Assembly: GCF_001667145.1 (NCBI RefSeq)
Contig: NZ_LZIF01000118.1
Coordinates: 124,001 to 188,000 of the forward strand
Origin: Mycobacterium sp. 852002-51971_SCH5477799-a
Lineage (GTDB): Bacteria; Actinomycetota; Actinomycetes; Mycobacteriales; Mycobacteriaceae
Direction of reading: 5' to 3'
DNA length: 64,000 bases
Under the pieces are notes generated by a model that searched no databases, was not told where the DNA came from, and saw nothing but the letters and a program-made list of their open reading frames with translations. Positions 51,006 through 60,030 of the stretch are shown here, piece after piece. Position 1 is the stretch's first letter, and each line of letters starts with the position of its first letter. A program made the translations under genes and the position numbers.

Positions 51006-51491
51006 ATGACCGACCGCATCGAGACTTCCCGCACCATCGCCGCCCCGGCGCCGGCCATCTTCGCCGTGCTGTGTGACCCGCAGGGCCACGTCGCAATCGA
51101 TTCGTCCGGGATGCTGCAGGCGGCCGACGGCGATCCGGTACGCGGCGTGGGTGACCAGTTCGTCGTTCACATGGACCGCGAGTCATTAAACGATTTCCCG
51201 GAATTGGGCAAATACGATGTCACCGTCGACATCAAGGAGTTCGAGCAGGATCGCCTGATCGCGTGGACGGTTCTGGGCCAGATCAAGCCGCCGCTCGGCC
51301 ACGTCTACGGCTATGCGCTCGCGCCGTCCGAAGACCAGTCGGCCACCGTGGTCACGTCGTTCTACGACTGGTCGAACATCGACCCGCAATGGCGGGAAGC
51401 CGGAATCTTCCCGATCCTGTCCGAGGGCGCCCTGCGGGCCACTCTGGGAATTCTGGACCGTACCGTGCGCCGTGGTTATCCGGCCGGATAA
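51006..51491 (+). CDS. SRPBCC-family protein
   Basis: A 161-residue START/SRPBCC protein: IETSRTIAAPAPAIFAVLCD at the N-terminus, YDVTVDIKEFEQDRLIAWTV in the middle strands, and a C-terminal helix GALRATLGILDRTVRRG. It should bind a hydrophobic ligand. In M. tuberculosis, from memory, this position between the radical SAM gene and hisS is taken by a haloalkane dehalogenase. A TAAGCT box lies at about 50964-50969. Ligand unknown. Confidence 0.8.
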   Translation: MTDRIETSRTIAAPAPAIFAVLCDPQGHVAIDSSGMLQAADGDPVRGVGDQFVVHMDRESLNDFPELGKYDVTVDIKEFEQDRLIAWTVLGQIKPPLGHVYGYALAPSEDQSATVVTSFYDWSNIDPQWREAGIFPILSEGALRATLGILDRTVRRGYPAG

Positions 51492-51620
51492 TTTCGAAAA
51501 CAGCGACCGCCATAGGCGGTGTATTTCACCGGGTTTCGGGCGAGCGCGTCTATTCGGAATGCAGTTTCACGCCGCATTCGTTCGGGTATTATCTCGGAGC
51601 CCCTCACGAAAGGACCTGTC

Positions 51621-51848
51621 ATGTTGCACTCGGTGATTTTGGCGAGTTCGGACCCCGTCGCGGCAGGCTTTATCCTCCGCGGCATCAAGGGGATTTTCGT
51701 CGCTATCGGCAGCATTATCGCGGCAATAGTCTGCGGCGTGATCGCAATGATGAAGGGCCGCAACCCGCTGGGATGGGGAATTCTCGGGCTGTTTTTCTCG
51801 ATCCTCACATTGATCGTCGTCATCATCATTCCCAGCAAGAAAAGCTAG
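51621..51848 (+). CDS. Small two-helix membrane protein
   Basis: A 75-residue protein with two hydrophobic helices (GIFVAIGSIIAAIVCGVIAM and GWGILGLFFSILTLIVVIII) around a short basic loop (MKGRNPL) and a KKS end. The ATG has AAAGGAC upstream. Codon use and base composition are less GC-rich than the neighbours. No family is recognised. Confidence 0.6.
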   Translation: MLHSVILASSDPVAAGFILRGIKGIFVAIGSIIAAIVCGVIAMMKGRNPLGWGILGLFFSILTLIVVIIIPSKKS

Positions 51849-51940
51849 AAGGCGCTTCCGGGACGGTGACTCAGGCGCCCCCCGGGCGTCGCCGAGAATT
51901 TCGAGCTTGTCAAACAATGCGGACGCGGGATAATGCCCGC

Positions 51941-52240
51941 ATGCGTTTCATGTGTGTCGCGGCGGCGGCCGCCGTGCCCATCGCCATGCTGATCGGGACG
52001 TCGTCAGCTCACGCCGACACTGGCGTCGATGGTTACGTTCAATGCCTGGGCGGCGACGCGAAGCCACCGCCGCCGGGGGTAAGGGCGGAAAATTGGTTTC
52101 CCAGCCTCCATGTGATCGATACCGACATCGGGTCTGGCATTCCCTCCGCCGAGGTAGTCCGGAGATTGGTGGACATGGGAGTCAGCCCGAACGACGCCGA
52201 AACCCGAGTGCGGTGCTATCTGGCCAATCTGCCGCATTAG
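51941..52240 (+). CDS. Small secreted protein
   Basis: A 99-residue protein with a signal peptide (MRFMCVAAAAAVPIAMLIG, cleavage near SAHA-DTGV) and a mature part of about 73 residues holding two Cys (VQCLGG, VRCYLA) and a C-terminal helix VVRRLVDMGVSPNDAETRV, reminiscent of DUF732-type mycobacterial secreted proteins. It converges on hisS, 13 bases apart. Function unknown. Confidence 0.6.
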   Translation: MRFMCVAAAAAVPIAMLIGTSSAHADTGVDGYVQCLGGDAKPPPPGVRAENWFPSLHVIDTDIGSGIPSAEVVRRLVDMGVSPNDAETRVRCYLANLPH

Positions 52241-52253
52241 CGCGAGGGGCAGG

Positions 52254-53525
52254 CTAGCGAGCCAGCCGCGAAAGCACTTCGGCGACAACCGAATCCAGCG
52301 CAACGGGGACCTGCTCCCCCGTTGTCAGATCCTTCACACCGACGGTGCCGGACGCGATGTCGCGGTCGCCCAGGACCAGCGCGAGCCGGGCACCGGATCG
52401 GTCGGCCGCGCGCATCGCACCTTTGAGACCGCGGTCGCCGTACGCCATGTCGACGCGCACACCGCCGGCGCGCAGCTGCGCGGCCAGCACCGCCAGCCGC
52501 AACTTTGCCTGCCCGCTCAACGGCACACCGAACACCTCGCAGCGCGCCGTCTCCCCCACGCTCTTGCCCTCGGCGCGCAGCGCCAGCAGCGTCCGGTCCA
52601 CACCGAGCCCAAAACCGATGCCGGACAAGTCTTGTCCGCCGAGCTGGCGCATCAGACCGTCGTAGCGGCCGCCGCCGCCGATGCCGGACTGCGCGCCCAG
52701 GCCGTCGTGCACGAATTCGAACGTGGTCTTGGTGTAGTAGTCCAGCCCGCGCACCATACGCGGGTTGAGGACGTAGGGCACCGCCATCGCATCCAGGTGG
52801 GCCAGCACGGTATCGAAGTGCTGCTTGGCCGCATCGGACAGGTGATCGAGCAGGACGGGAGCCTCGGCCGTCATGGCGCGCACCTCGGGTCGCTTGTCGT
52901 CGAGCACCCGCAGCGGATTGAGCTGCGCGCGCCGTCGCGTTTCGTCGTCCAGGTCGAGCGCAAAAAGGAAGTCCTGCAATAGTTCCCGATATTGCGGACG
53001 GCAGCTGTCATCACCCAGCGAGGTGATTTCCAGGCGGAAGCCATCCAGCCCGAGCGAGCGAAAGCCGGCGTCGGCGACCGCGATCACCTCCGCGTCCAAC
53101 GCGGGGTCGTCGACGCCGATCGCCTCCACACCGACCTGCTGCAGCTGGCGATAGCGGCCGGCCTGCGGACGCTCGTAGCGGAAAAACGGCCCCGCGTAAC
53201 AGAGTTTGACCGGTAACGCCCCGCGATCCAGGCCGTGTTCGATCACCGCGCGCACCACACCGGCGGTGCCCTCGGGCCGCAGCGTCACCGAACGATCGCC
53301 ACGGTCGGCGAAGGTGTACATCTCCTTGGACACCACGTCGGTGGATTCCCCGACGCCGCGGGCGAACAGGGCGGTGTCTTCGAAGATCGGCAGCTCGATA
53401 TCGCCGTAGCCGGCCCGGCGGGCGGCCCCGAGCAGGCCGTCGCGCACCGCGACGAACTGCGCCGAGTCCGGCGGGACGTAGTCCGGCACGCCTTTGGGCG
53501 CCGAAAAGGAAGAAAATTCCGTCAC
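52254..53525 (-). CDS. hisS: Histidyl-tRNA synthetase
   Basis: A 423-residue class II synthetase. Motif 1 surrounds YGDIELPIFEDTALFARG, motif 2 is FFRYERPQAGRYRQLQQ, the histidine-specific blocks are RGLDYYTKTTFEF and GGGGRYDGL, and motif 3 is GIGFGLGVDRTLL. An anticodon-binding domain forms the C-terminus. The GTG at 53525 follows the glyoxalase-like stop by three bases, so the two are one transcript. Confidence 0.95.
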   Translation of the reverse strand: MTEFSSFSAPKGVPDYVPPDSAQFVAVRDGLLGAARRAGYGDIELPIFEDTALFARGVGESTDVVSKEMYTFADRGDRSVTLRPEGTAGVVRAVIEHGLDRGALPVKLCYAGPFFRYERPQAGRYRQLQQVGVEAIGVDDPALDAEVIAVADAGFRSLGLDGFRLEITSLGDDSCRPQYRELLQDFLFALDLDDETRRRAQLNPLRVLDDKRPEVRAMTAEAPVLLDHLSDAAKQHFDTVLAHLDAMAVPYVLNPRMVRGLDYYTKTTFEFVHDGLGAQSGIGGGGRYDGLMRQLGGQDLSGIGFGLGVDRTLLALRAEGKSVGETARCEVFGVPLSGQAKLRLAVLAAQLRAGGVRVDMAYGDRGLKGAMRAADRSGARLALVLGDRDIASGTVGVKDLTTGEQVPVALDSVVAEVLSRLAR

Positions 53526-53528
53526 GGG

Positions 53529-54197
53529 CTACAGGCCTTCGAGGAACGGGTTGAGGCGCCGCTCGGCGCCGATCGTGGTGGCGTTGCCGTGCCCCGGGAG
53601 CACCACGGTCGCGTCGTCGAGGACCAGGAGTTTGTCGACGATCGAGGTCAGCAGGTCGCGCCCGCTGCCGCCGAACAGGTCCGTGCGGCCGATGGAGCGC
53701 TCGAACAGGGTGTCGCCGGTGAACACGACGTCCGTTCCCTCCTTGCTCGCCTCGAGGACCCGGAACAGCACCGACCCCCGGGTGTGCCCGGGGCTGTGAT
53801 CGACGTTGACGGTCACGCTGCCCAGGTCCAGCTTGTCGCCGTCGCGGTCCAGCTCGACGACCTGCTTGGGCTCCCGCCAGAAAGCGCCCGCGACCATCTG
53901 CGCCAGGCGAGGGCCCAGGCCGTAGATCGGGTCCGTGAGCATGAACCGGTCCTCGGGATGGATGTAGGTCGGGCAACCGTAGGTGTCGGACACCTTCTGC
54001 GCCGACCACATGTGGTCGATGTGCCCGTGGGTCAGCAACACCGCGGCCGGCGTCAGCCGGTTTTTGTCCAGGATGTTTCGCAAGGGGCCCATCGCCCGCT
54101 GCCCCGGATCCACGATGACGGCGTCCGTTCCTGGCCGCTGGGCCAGCACGTAGCAGTTGCACTGCAACATGCCGGCGGGAAACCCGGTGATCAACAC
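53529..54197 (-). CDS. Glyoxalase II-like metallo-beta-lactamase-fold hydrolase (Rv2581c-like)
   Basis: A 222-residue hydrolase. The metal site is THGHIDHMW (His-x-His-x-Asp-His), with further ligands in DHSPGHTRGS, FTGDTLF and LPGHGNATT. It resembles hydroxyacylglutathione hydrolase; because mycobacteria use mycothiol, a mycothiol or other thioester is the more likely substrate. The GTG at 54197 (Val-Leu-Ile-Thr-Gly-Phe-Pro-Ala-Gly) matches the orthologous start. Divergent from ppiB. Confidence 0.87.
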   Translation of the reverse strand: MLITGFPAGMLQCNCYVLAQRPGTDAVIVDPGQRAMGPLRNILDKNRLTPAAVLLTHGHIDHMWSAQKVSDTYGCPTYIHPEDRFMLTDPIYGLGPRLAQMVAGAFWREPKQVVELDRDGDKLDLGSVTVNVDHSPGHTRGSVLFRVLEASKEGTDVVFTGDTLFERSIGRTDLFGGSGRDLLTSIVDKLLVLDDATVVLPGHGNATTIGAERRLNPFLEGL

Positions 54198-54315
54198 GGT
54201 CCCCAGTTTCCCACGGGCCCCACTTGACACGAGTCGCGGCGCCCACATTAGCCTGAGCTGGCAGCTCACCGGTTCAGCGAGGTTCCGACTCACCAACCAT
54301 GGAGGCATAGCGGCC

Positions 54316-55206
54316 GTGCCGACCAACGAACAGCGACGTGCCAACGCCAAACGCAAGCTCGAACGGCAGCTGGAGCGGCGCGCGAAGCAAGCCAAGACGC
54401 GCCGAATCGTGCTGATCGCGGCCGGCTCGATCGTGGCCGTGGCCGTGATCGCGGCGGTGGTGATCACGATCGTCAACACCAAACATGACCACAAGAGCAC
54501 CACGGCGTCGACGACCACCAGCAGCAGCTCCCCGGAGACGACGACCCCCGCCGGATCGCCGCCGTCCGCCGCGCCGCTGCCGCCGTTCAAGCCGTCGGCT
54601 GACGTGGGCGCCAACTGTGAGTACCCAGCGTCGTCCGAGCCGGCGGCCAAGCAGGTCAAGCCGCCGCGAACCGGCAAGGTCCCGACCGACCCGGCCCAGG
54701 TGAGCGCCAGCATGGTGACCAACCAGGGCCACATCGGTCTGATGCTGGCGAACAACGAATCCCCTTGCACGGTCAATAGTTTCGCGAGCCTTATCGGCCA
54801 GAAATACTTCGACAACACCAAGTGCCACCGGCTGACCACCTCGCCGGGCCTGGGCGTCCTGCAGTGCGGCGACCCGAAGGGCGAGGGCACCGGCGGGCCG
54901 GGCTATCAATTCGCCAACGAGTACCCGACCGATCAGTATCCGCCGAACGACCCCAAGGCGCAGGAGCCGGTGCTCTATCCGCGCGGCACGCTGGCCATGG
55001 CCAACGCCGGCCCCGGAACCAACGGCAGCCAATTCTTCATGGTGTACAAGGACTCCCAGCTGCCACCGCAATACACCGTGTTCGGCACCATCCAGCCCGA
55101 TGGGCTGGCCACCCTGGACAAGATCGCCAAGGCCGGCGTCGCAGGTGGCGGTGAGGACGGGGCACCTGCCACCGAGGTGACCATCACCTCGGTGCTGCTC
55201 GACTGA
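54316..55206 (+). CDS. ppiB: Membrane-anchored cyclophilin-type peptidyl-prolyl isomerase
   Basis: A 296-residue protein. A basic coiled N-terminus (NAKRKLERQLERRAKQAKTRR) precedes a transmembrane helix at 31-53, a Thr/Ser/Pro-rich linker to about 95 and an extracytoplasmic cyclophilin domain of about 190 residues. Cyclophilin hallmarks: CHRLT with the catalytic Arg, VLQCGDPKGEGTGGPGYQF and NAGPGTNGSQFFMVY. Four Cys in the outer domain probably pair. The GTG at 54316 has GGAGG eleven bases upstream. It speeds proline isomerisation of exported proteins. The next gene carries a degenerate copy of its outer domain. Confidence 0.92.
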   Translation: MPTNEQRRANAKRKLERQLERRAKQAKTRRIVLIAAGSIVAVAVIAAVVITIVNTKHDHKSTTASTTTSSSSPETTTPAGSPPSAAPLPPFKPSADVGANCEYPASSEPAAKQVKPPRTGKVPTDPAQVSASMVTNQGHIGLMLANNESPCTVNSFASLIGQKYFDNTKCHRLTTSPGLGVLQCGDPKGEGTGGPGYQFANEYPTDQYPPNDPKAQEPVLYPRGTLAMANAGPGTNGSQFFMVYKDSQLPPQYTVFGTIQPDGLATLDKIAKAGVAGGGEDGAPATEVTITSVLLD

Positions 55207-55270
55207 ATCCACAGCGGCGCAACGCAGACCGGGATTCGCCAGAATCACGCGGCGGCCACGACCGACGGCT

Positions 55271-55276
55271 TATTGT
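55271..55276 (+). promoter_or_regulatory. Probable -10 box of leaderless kinase transcript
   Basis: TATTGT ends six bases before the GTG at 55283, with no Shine-Dalgarno, which predicts a transcript starting at the start codon and separate control from ppiB. Confidence 0.45.
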
Positions 55277-55282
55277 CGTTGC

Positions 55283-57058
55283 GTGGCGGGAGAGTCATTC
55301 GGACAATATCAATTGCTGGAAGTCTTGGGGCGCGGTGGCATGGGACAGGTCTACCGCGCTTTCGATTCCACCACCGATCGGGTCGTCGCGCTGAAGGTGC
55401 TGCCCGCAAACCTGGCCGAGGACCACGAGTTTCAGCAGCGGTTCCGGCGCGAGGCACGCATTGCTGCAAGTCTGAACGATCCGCATGTGGTGCCCATCCA
55501 CAGCTACGGCGAAATCGACGGCCGGCTCTACGTCGACATGCGGCTCATCGAGGGCCGCGATCTGGTCGACTACATCAGCGAGAACGGCGGGAGGCTCAGC
55601 CCCGAGCGCGCAGTCGCGGTAGTCGAACAGGTTGCCGCGGCCCTGGATAGCGCGCATGCAGCGGGATTGATCCACCGCGACATCAAGCCGAAGAACATCT
55701 TGGTCACCACGGCACGGGATTTCGTCTACCTGATCGACTTCGGCATCGCCCGCAGCGCCGCCGACACGGCCCTGACGCAAACCGGACACACGATGGGCAC
55801 CGTGGCCTATATGGCGCCCGAACGTTTCAGGGGCACAACGGATCACCGCGCCGACGTCTACTCGCTGGCGTGCGTCCTGCAGGAGTGCCTGACCGGAAAG
55901 CGTCCCTACCCGGGTGAAAGCCTCGAAGAACAGCTCAACGCGCACTTGACCATTCCGCCGCCCCGCCCGTCGGCCAGGGTACCCGGACTGCCGCCGGGAC
56001 TGGACGCGGTCGTCGCGCGCGGCATGGCCAAGGACCTCGAACACCGCTACCAGTCGGTGATGGAGCTCGCCGAGGCCGCCCGCGCCGCACTGGCCAGTCC
56101 GGCAGCCGGGCCGATCGGGTCCACCTCGCGGACACCGCCACCCACCGGTGCGTCGCCGCCGGAACTCGCGGCTCCGCCGTCGGTCAGCAAATCCGATGCG
56201 CGGCTACGGCGTGGCCGCCCAACACATTCGCGGCGTTTGCTGATCGGCATCGTCGGTGCATCGGCGCTGGCGCTGACCGCGGTGGCGGCGCTGGTCGTCG
56301 CGCTGGTGGCCCAGAGTCACGGTTCCGCCGACAGCGCGGGCGCCTCCACCCAGACCGGGGTCCCGGCTCCTGGCCGGACCGGATCCAGCCCCGGCACGAC
56401 CGGCCCGGCGGCAGCGACGGTGCCGCCCCTGCCCGCGTTCGCGCCGCCGCCCGATCTGGGCGCCAACTGCCAGTACCGATCGGTGCCGGACCCGGTCACT
56501 CGACCGGTGAACCCGCCGCCGCCGGGCAGGGTGCCCACCACTCCCCCGCGGATCGGTGCCATCATCTCCACCAACGTCGGCGACATCGCCATCCAGCTGG
56601 CGAATTCCGAATCCCCGTGCGCGGTGAACAGTTTCGTCAGCCTGGTCAAGCAGCGGTTCTTCGATGGCACCCAATGCGCCCGATTGATCAGCTCCCAAGA
56701 CGGCGGATCGCTGTTGTGTGGCGGCCCGGAGGTGGACGGATCGGGCGGTCCCGGTTACGAATTCGCCGACGAGTACCCCGCCGACCAATACAAGCCCGAC
56801 GATCCCGCGCTGCGCGCGACGGTGGTGTACCCGCGCGGCACCATCGTCATGGCCACCGAGGGGCCCAACACCAACGGCAGCCAATTCGCCTTGATCTTCA
56901 AGGATTCCGAGATGGAACCGCAGAGCACGGTGCTGGGGACGATCGACCCGGCCGGGCTCGAGACCCTGGACAAGATCGCGCGGGCCGGGATCGCCGGCAA
57001 TCGTCAGAGCGGTGCGCCCACCAATCCGGTGAAGATCACCTCGGTGCGACTGAGCTAG
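55283..57058 (+). CDS. Ser/Thr protein kinase with extracellular cyclophilin-like domain
   Basis: A 591-residue receptor-type kinase. Kinase domain 1-265: glycine loop LGRGGMGQVY, Lys38 (VALKVL), catalytic Asp133 in HRDIKPKN, DFG Asp152, activation loop with several Thr before MGTVAYMAPE. A Pro/Ser-rich juxtamembrane region and one transmembrane helix (319-343) follow, then a linker and a cyclophilin-like domain from about 420 to the end, clearly related to neighbouring PpiB (GANCQYRS, NSESPCAVNSFVSL, GPNTNGSQFALIF). Several cyclophilin active-site residues are changed, so it is probably a binding sensor rather than an isomerase. Mycobacterial kinases usually carry PASTA, propeller or other sensors, so this is unusual. 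Confidence 0.9.
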   Translation: MAGESFGQYQLLEVLGRGGMGQVYRAFDSTTDRVVALKVLPANLAEDHEFQQRFRREARIAASLNDPHVVPIHSYGEIDGRLYVDMRLIEGRDLVDYISENGGRLSPERAVAVVEQVAAALDSAHAAGLIHRDIKPKNILVTTARDFVYLIDFGIARSAADTALTQTGHTMGTVAYMAPERFRGTTDHRADVYSLACVLQECLTGKRPYPGESLEEQLNAHLTIPPPRPSARVPGLPPGLDAVVARGMAKDLEHRYQSVMELAEAARAALASPAAGPIGSTSRTPPPTGASPPELAAPPSVSKSDARLRRGRPTHSRRLLIGIVGASALALTAVAALVVALVAQSHGSADSAGASTQTGVPAPGRTGSSPGTTGPAAATVPPLPAFAPPPDLGANCQYRSVPDPVTRPVNPPPPGRVPTTPPRIGAIISTNVGDIAIQLANSESPCAVNSFVSLVKQRFFDGTQCARLISSQDGGSLLCGGPEVDGSGGPGYEFADEYPADQYKPDDPALRATVVYPRGTIVMATEGPNTNGSQFALIFKDSEMEPQSTVLGTIDPAGLETLDKIARAGIAGNRQSGAPTNPVKITSVRLS

Positions 57059-57061
57059 GGC

Positions 57062-59440
57062 TCAGGCCGCGGACGTGACGCGGTAGACGTCGTAGACGCC
57101 TTCGACGTTGCGCACGACGTTGAGCAGATGGCCCAGATGCTTGGGGTCGCCCATCTCAAAGGTGAAGCGGCTGATGGCAACCCGGTCACCGGAGGTGGTG
57201 ACCGACGCGGACAGGATGTTGACCTTCTCGTCGGCCAGCACACGGGTGACGTCCGACAACAACCGGTGCCGGTCGAGCGCCTCGACCTGGATGGCCACCA
57301 GAAACACCGACGACGGCGACGGCGCCCAATGCACCTCGATGATGCGCTCGGCCTGCTGCTGCAGCGAGGCCGCGTTGGTGCAGTCGGTGCGGTGCACACT
57401 CACTCCGCCGCCCCGGGTGACGAATCCCATGATCTGGTCGCCGGGCACCGGGGTGCAGCACTTCGCCAGCTTGGTCAGCACGCCCGGCGCGCCGGGAACC
57501 GAGACGCCGACGTCGTCGCTGCTGCGCGGGCGGCGCAACATGGTGGTCGGCGTGGACCGTTCGGCGAGATCCTCTTCGGCCTGGTCGATACCGCCGAGTT
57601 CGGCCAGCAGTCGCTGCACGACGTGCCGGGCCGACACGTGGCCCTCACCGATCGCGGTGTAGAGCGCCGAGACGTCGGTGTAGTGCAGCTCCCGGGCCAC
57701 TGCGGCCAGAGTTTCGCCATTGACCAACCGCTGCAACGGAAGTCCGCCGCGGCGCACCTCGCGGGCCATGGCATCCTTGCCGGATTCGAGCGCCTCCTCG
57801 CGGCGCTCCTTGGCGAACCACTGCCGGATCTTGGCCTTGGCGCGTGGCGAGACCACGAACTGCTGCCAGTCTCGCGACGGCCCCGCATTGGCCGCCTTGG
57901 AGGTGAAAACCTCGACCACTTCCCCGTTTTCCAGCTTGCGTTCCAGCGCCACCAGCCGCCCGTTGACGCGGGCGCCGATGCAGCGATGGCCGACCTCGGT
58001 GTGCACCGCGTAGGCGAAGTCCACCGGCGTGGAACCGTTCGGCAGGGTGATGACATCGCCCTTGGGGGTGAACACGAAGAGCTCTTGTACCGCAAGGTCA
58101 TAGCGCAAGGATTCGAGGAACTCGCCCGGGTCCGCGGCCTCCCGCTGCCAGTCGAGCAGCTGGCGCATCCAGGCCATGTCGTCGATCTCGGCCGCGGCGT
58201 GCGGATGCGGGACGCCGTTGCGTCCCTTGGCTTCCTTGTAGCGCCAGTGCGCGGCGATGCCGTATTCGGCGGTGCGGTGCATGTCGCGAGTGCGGATCTG
58301 CACCTCCAGCGGCTTACCTTCCGGACCCACGACGGTGGTGTGCAGCGACTGATAGACGCCGTACCGCGGCTGGGCGATGTAATCCTTGAACCGCCCCGCC
58401 ATCGGCTGCCACAGCGAATGCACCACGCCGACAGCCGCATAGCAGTCCCGGATCTCGTCGCACAGGATGCGGATGCCGACCAGGTCGTGGATGTCGTCGA
58501 AGTCGCGGCCCTTGACGATCATCTTCTGGTAGATCGACCAGTAGTGCTTGGGCCGGCCCTCCACCGTCGCCTTGATCTTGGACGCGCCAAGGGTATTGAC
58601 GATCTCGGCGCGGACCTTGGCCAGGTACGTGTCCCGCGACGGCGCGCGCCCGGCAACCAGCCGGACGATCTCCTCGTACTTCTTGGGATGCAGAATCGCG
58701 AACGACAGGTCTTCCAGTTCCCACTTGACGCTGGCCATACCCAGCCGATGCGCAAGGGGCGCAATGACTTCCAGCGTCTCGCGGGCTTTGCGCGCCTGCT
58801 TTTCCGGCGGCAGGAACCGCATGGTGCGCATGTTGTGCAACCGGTCGGCGACCTTGATCACCAGCACGCGCGGATCGCGCGCCATCGCGGTGATCATCTT
58901 GCGGATGGTCTCGCCCTCGGCGGCGCTGCCCAGCACCACCCGGTCCAGTTTGGTGACGCCATCGACGAGATGACCCACCTCTTCACCGAACTCCTCGCTC
59001 AAGGCGTCCAGGGTGTACCCGGTGTCCTCGACGGTGTCGTGCAACAGCGCTGCCACCAAAGTGGTGGTGTCCATGCCCAATTCGGCCAGGATGGTGGCCA
59101 CGGCCAGCGGATGGGTGATGTAGGGATCGCCGGAGTGGCGCAACTGGCTGGCGTGGCGCTCGTCGGCGACCTCGAAGGCGCGCTGCAGCAGCGTCACGTT
59201 CGCCTTCGGGTAGATCTCCCGGTGCACGGCCACCAGCGGTTCGAGCACCGGGTTGAGCGTGCTGCGCTGCGCGGTCATCCGGCGGGCCAGCCTGGCCCGG
59301 ACCCGCCGCGACGCGCTGCTGGACGTTTTCAGGGATTCGGCTGGAGGCTCCGGAGCCTCCATCGGCTGGGTGACGGCCGGCGACTCCGAGGTTTCAGTGG
59401 GCGCGTCGAGCGCTTGCGCCGCGCTGTTTTCCTCCGCCAC
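57062..59440 (-). CDS. relA: Bifunctional (p)ppGpp synthetase/hydrolase
   Basis: A 792-residue Rel enzyme of the stringent response. The HD hydrolase domain (HASQLRHSGDPYITHP, LLHDTVEDTG, KVADRLHNMRTM) is intact, as is the synthetase domain (GRPKHYWSIYQKM, RYGVYQSLHTTVVG); a TGS domain, conserved-cysteine region (AKCCTPVPGD) and C-terminal ACT domain follow. Both activities are thus expected, acting at the ribosome. The GTG at 59440 has GGAGGTGA six bases upstream; an in-frame start at 59473 would add 11 residues. Downstream of apt and the sec genes on the same strand. Confidence 0.95.
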   Translation of the reverse strand: MAEENSAAQALDAPTETSESPAVTQPMEAPEPPAESLKTSSSASRRVRARLARRMTAQRSTLNPVLEPLVAVHREIYPKANVTLLQRAFEVADERHASQLRHSGDPYITHPLAVATILAELGMDTTTLVAALLHDTVEDTGYTLDALSEEFGEEVGHLVDGVTKLDRVVLGSAAEGETIRKMITAMARDPRVLVIKVADRLHNMRTMRFLPPEKQARKARETLEVIAPLAHRLGMASVKWELEDLSFAILHPKKYEEIVRLVAGRAPSRDTYLAKVRAEIVNTLGASKIKATVEGRPKHYWSIYQKMIVKGRDFDDIHDLVGIRILCDEIRDCYAAVGVVHSLWQPMAGRFKDYIAQPRYGVYQSLHTTVVGPEGKPLEVQIRTRDMHRTAEYGIAAHWRYKEAKGRNGVPHPHAAAEIDDMAWMRQLLDWQREAADPGEFLESLRYDLAVQELFVFTPKGDVITLPNGSTPVDFAYAVHTEVGHRCIGARVNGRLVALERKLENGEVVEVFTSKAANAGPSRDWQQFVVSPRAKAKIRQWFAKERREEALESGKDAMAREVRRGGLPLQRLVNGETLAAVARELHYTDVSALYTAIGEGHVSARHVVQRLLAELGGIDQAEEDLAERSTPTTMLRRPRSSDDVGVSVPGAPGVLTKLAKCCTPVPGDQIMGFVTRGGGVSVHRTDCTNAASLQQQAERIIEVHWAPSPSSVFLVAIQVEALDRHRLLSDVTRVLADEKVNILSASVTTSGDRVAISRFTFEMGDPKHLGHLLNVVRNVEGVYDVYRVTSAA

Positions 59441-59483
59441 GTTGGTCACCTCCGAAATCGAGGATATCTCCAATGCCTAAGCG

Positions 59484-60023
59484 CTACTCGCAAGTCAGGC
59501 TGTGCACCGCCAACGGCGCGACTACTTCCCGTCCGCGCAACCCGCTCAGTTCGAACACCACCGCGGCCGCCGTCACGTTGGCCCCTGCGCGCTCGACCAG
59601 CCTGGCTGCCGCGGCCAGGGTCCCACCGCTGGCCAGCACGTCATCGATGATCGCGATGTTGCGCCCGCGCAGGTCAAGGCCGTCCGCGGGGATTTCCAGC
59701 GTCGCACTGCCGTATTCCAGGTCGTAGCGCTCGGCGTGGACGGGCGGGGGCAGTTTTCCGGCCTTGCGAATGGCCAGGACGCCGGTCTGCAGCCGCTCGG
59801 CGACGGCTGCGGCCAGCAGGAACCCGCGGGCTTCGATGCCGGCCACCAGATCCGCGCCGGACGCGATCTCGGCCAATGCGCCGGTGATCGCCGTCATCGC
59901 CGTCGCGTCCGCGAACACCGGGGTGAGGTCCTTGAACTGGACCCCCGGCTTGGGAAAGTCGGCCACCTTGCGCGTCAGCGACTCGATCAACTCGGCCACC
60001 GGCGCCGGGCCGGACTGAGTCAT
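59484..60023 (-). CDS. apt: Adenine phosphoribosyltransferase
   Basis: A 179-residue purine salvage enzyme making AMP from adenine and PRPP. The PRPP-binding motif is NIAIIDDVLASGGTLAAA; the N-terminal block DFPKPGVQFKDLTPVFAD and EARGFLLAAAVAERL are typical. The ATG at 60023 lies seven bases after the lipoprotein gene stop. Neighbouring relA ties purine nucleotide supply to alarmone synthesis, a common arrangement in actinobacteria. Confidence 0.94.
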   Translation of the reverse strand: MTQSGPAPVAELIESLTRKVADFPKPGVQFKDLTPVFADATAMTAITGALAEIASGADLVAGIEARGFLLAAAVAERLQTGVLAIRKAGKLPPPVHAERYDLEYGSATLEIPADGLDLRGRNIAIIDDVLASGGTLAAAARLVERAGANVTAAAVVFELSGLRGREVVAPLAVHSLTCE

Positions 60024-60030
60024 CGGAGCC

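Noticed and set aside
57128..59650. An 840-codon open frame on the plus strand across relA
   Set aside because: Antisense of relA with low-complexity, basic translation and no recognisable motif.
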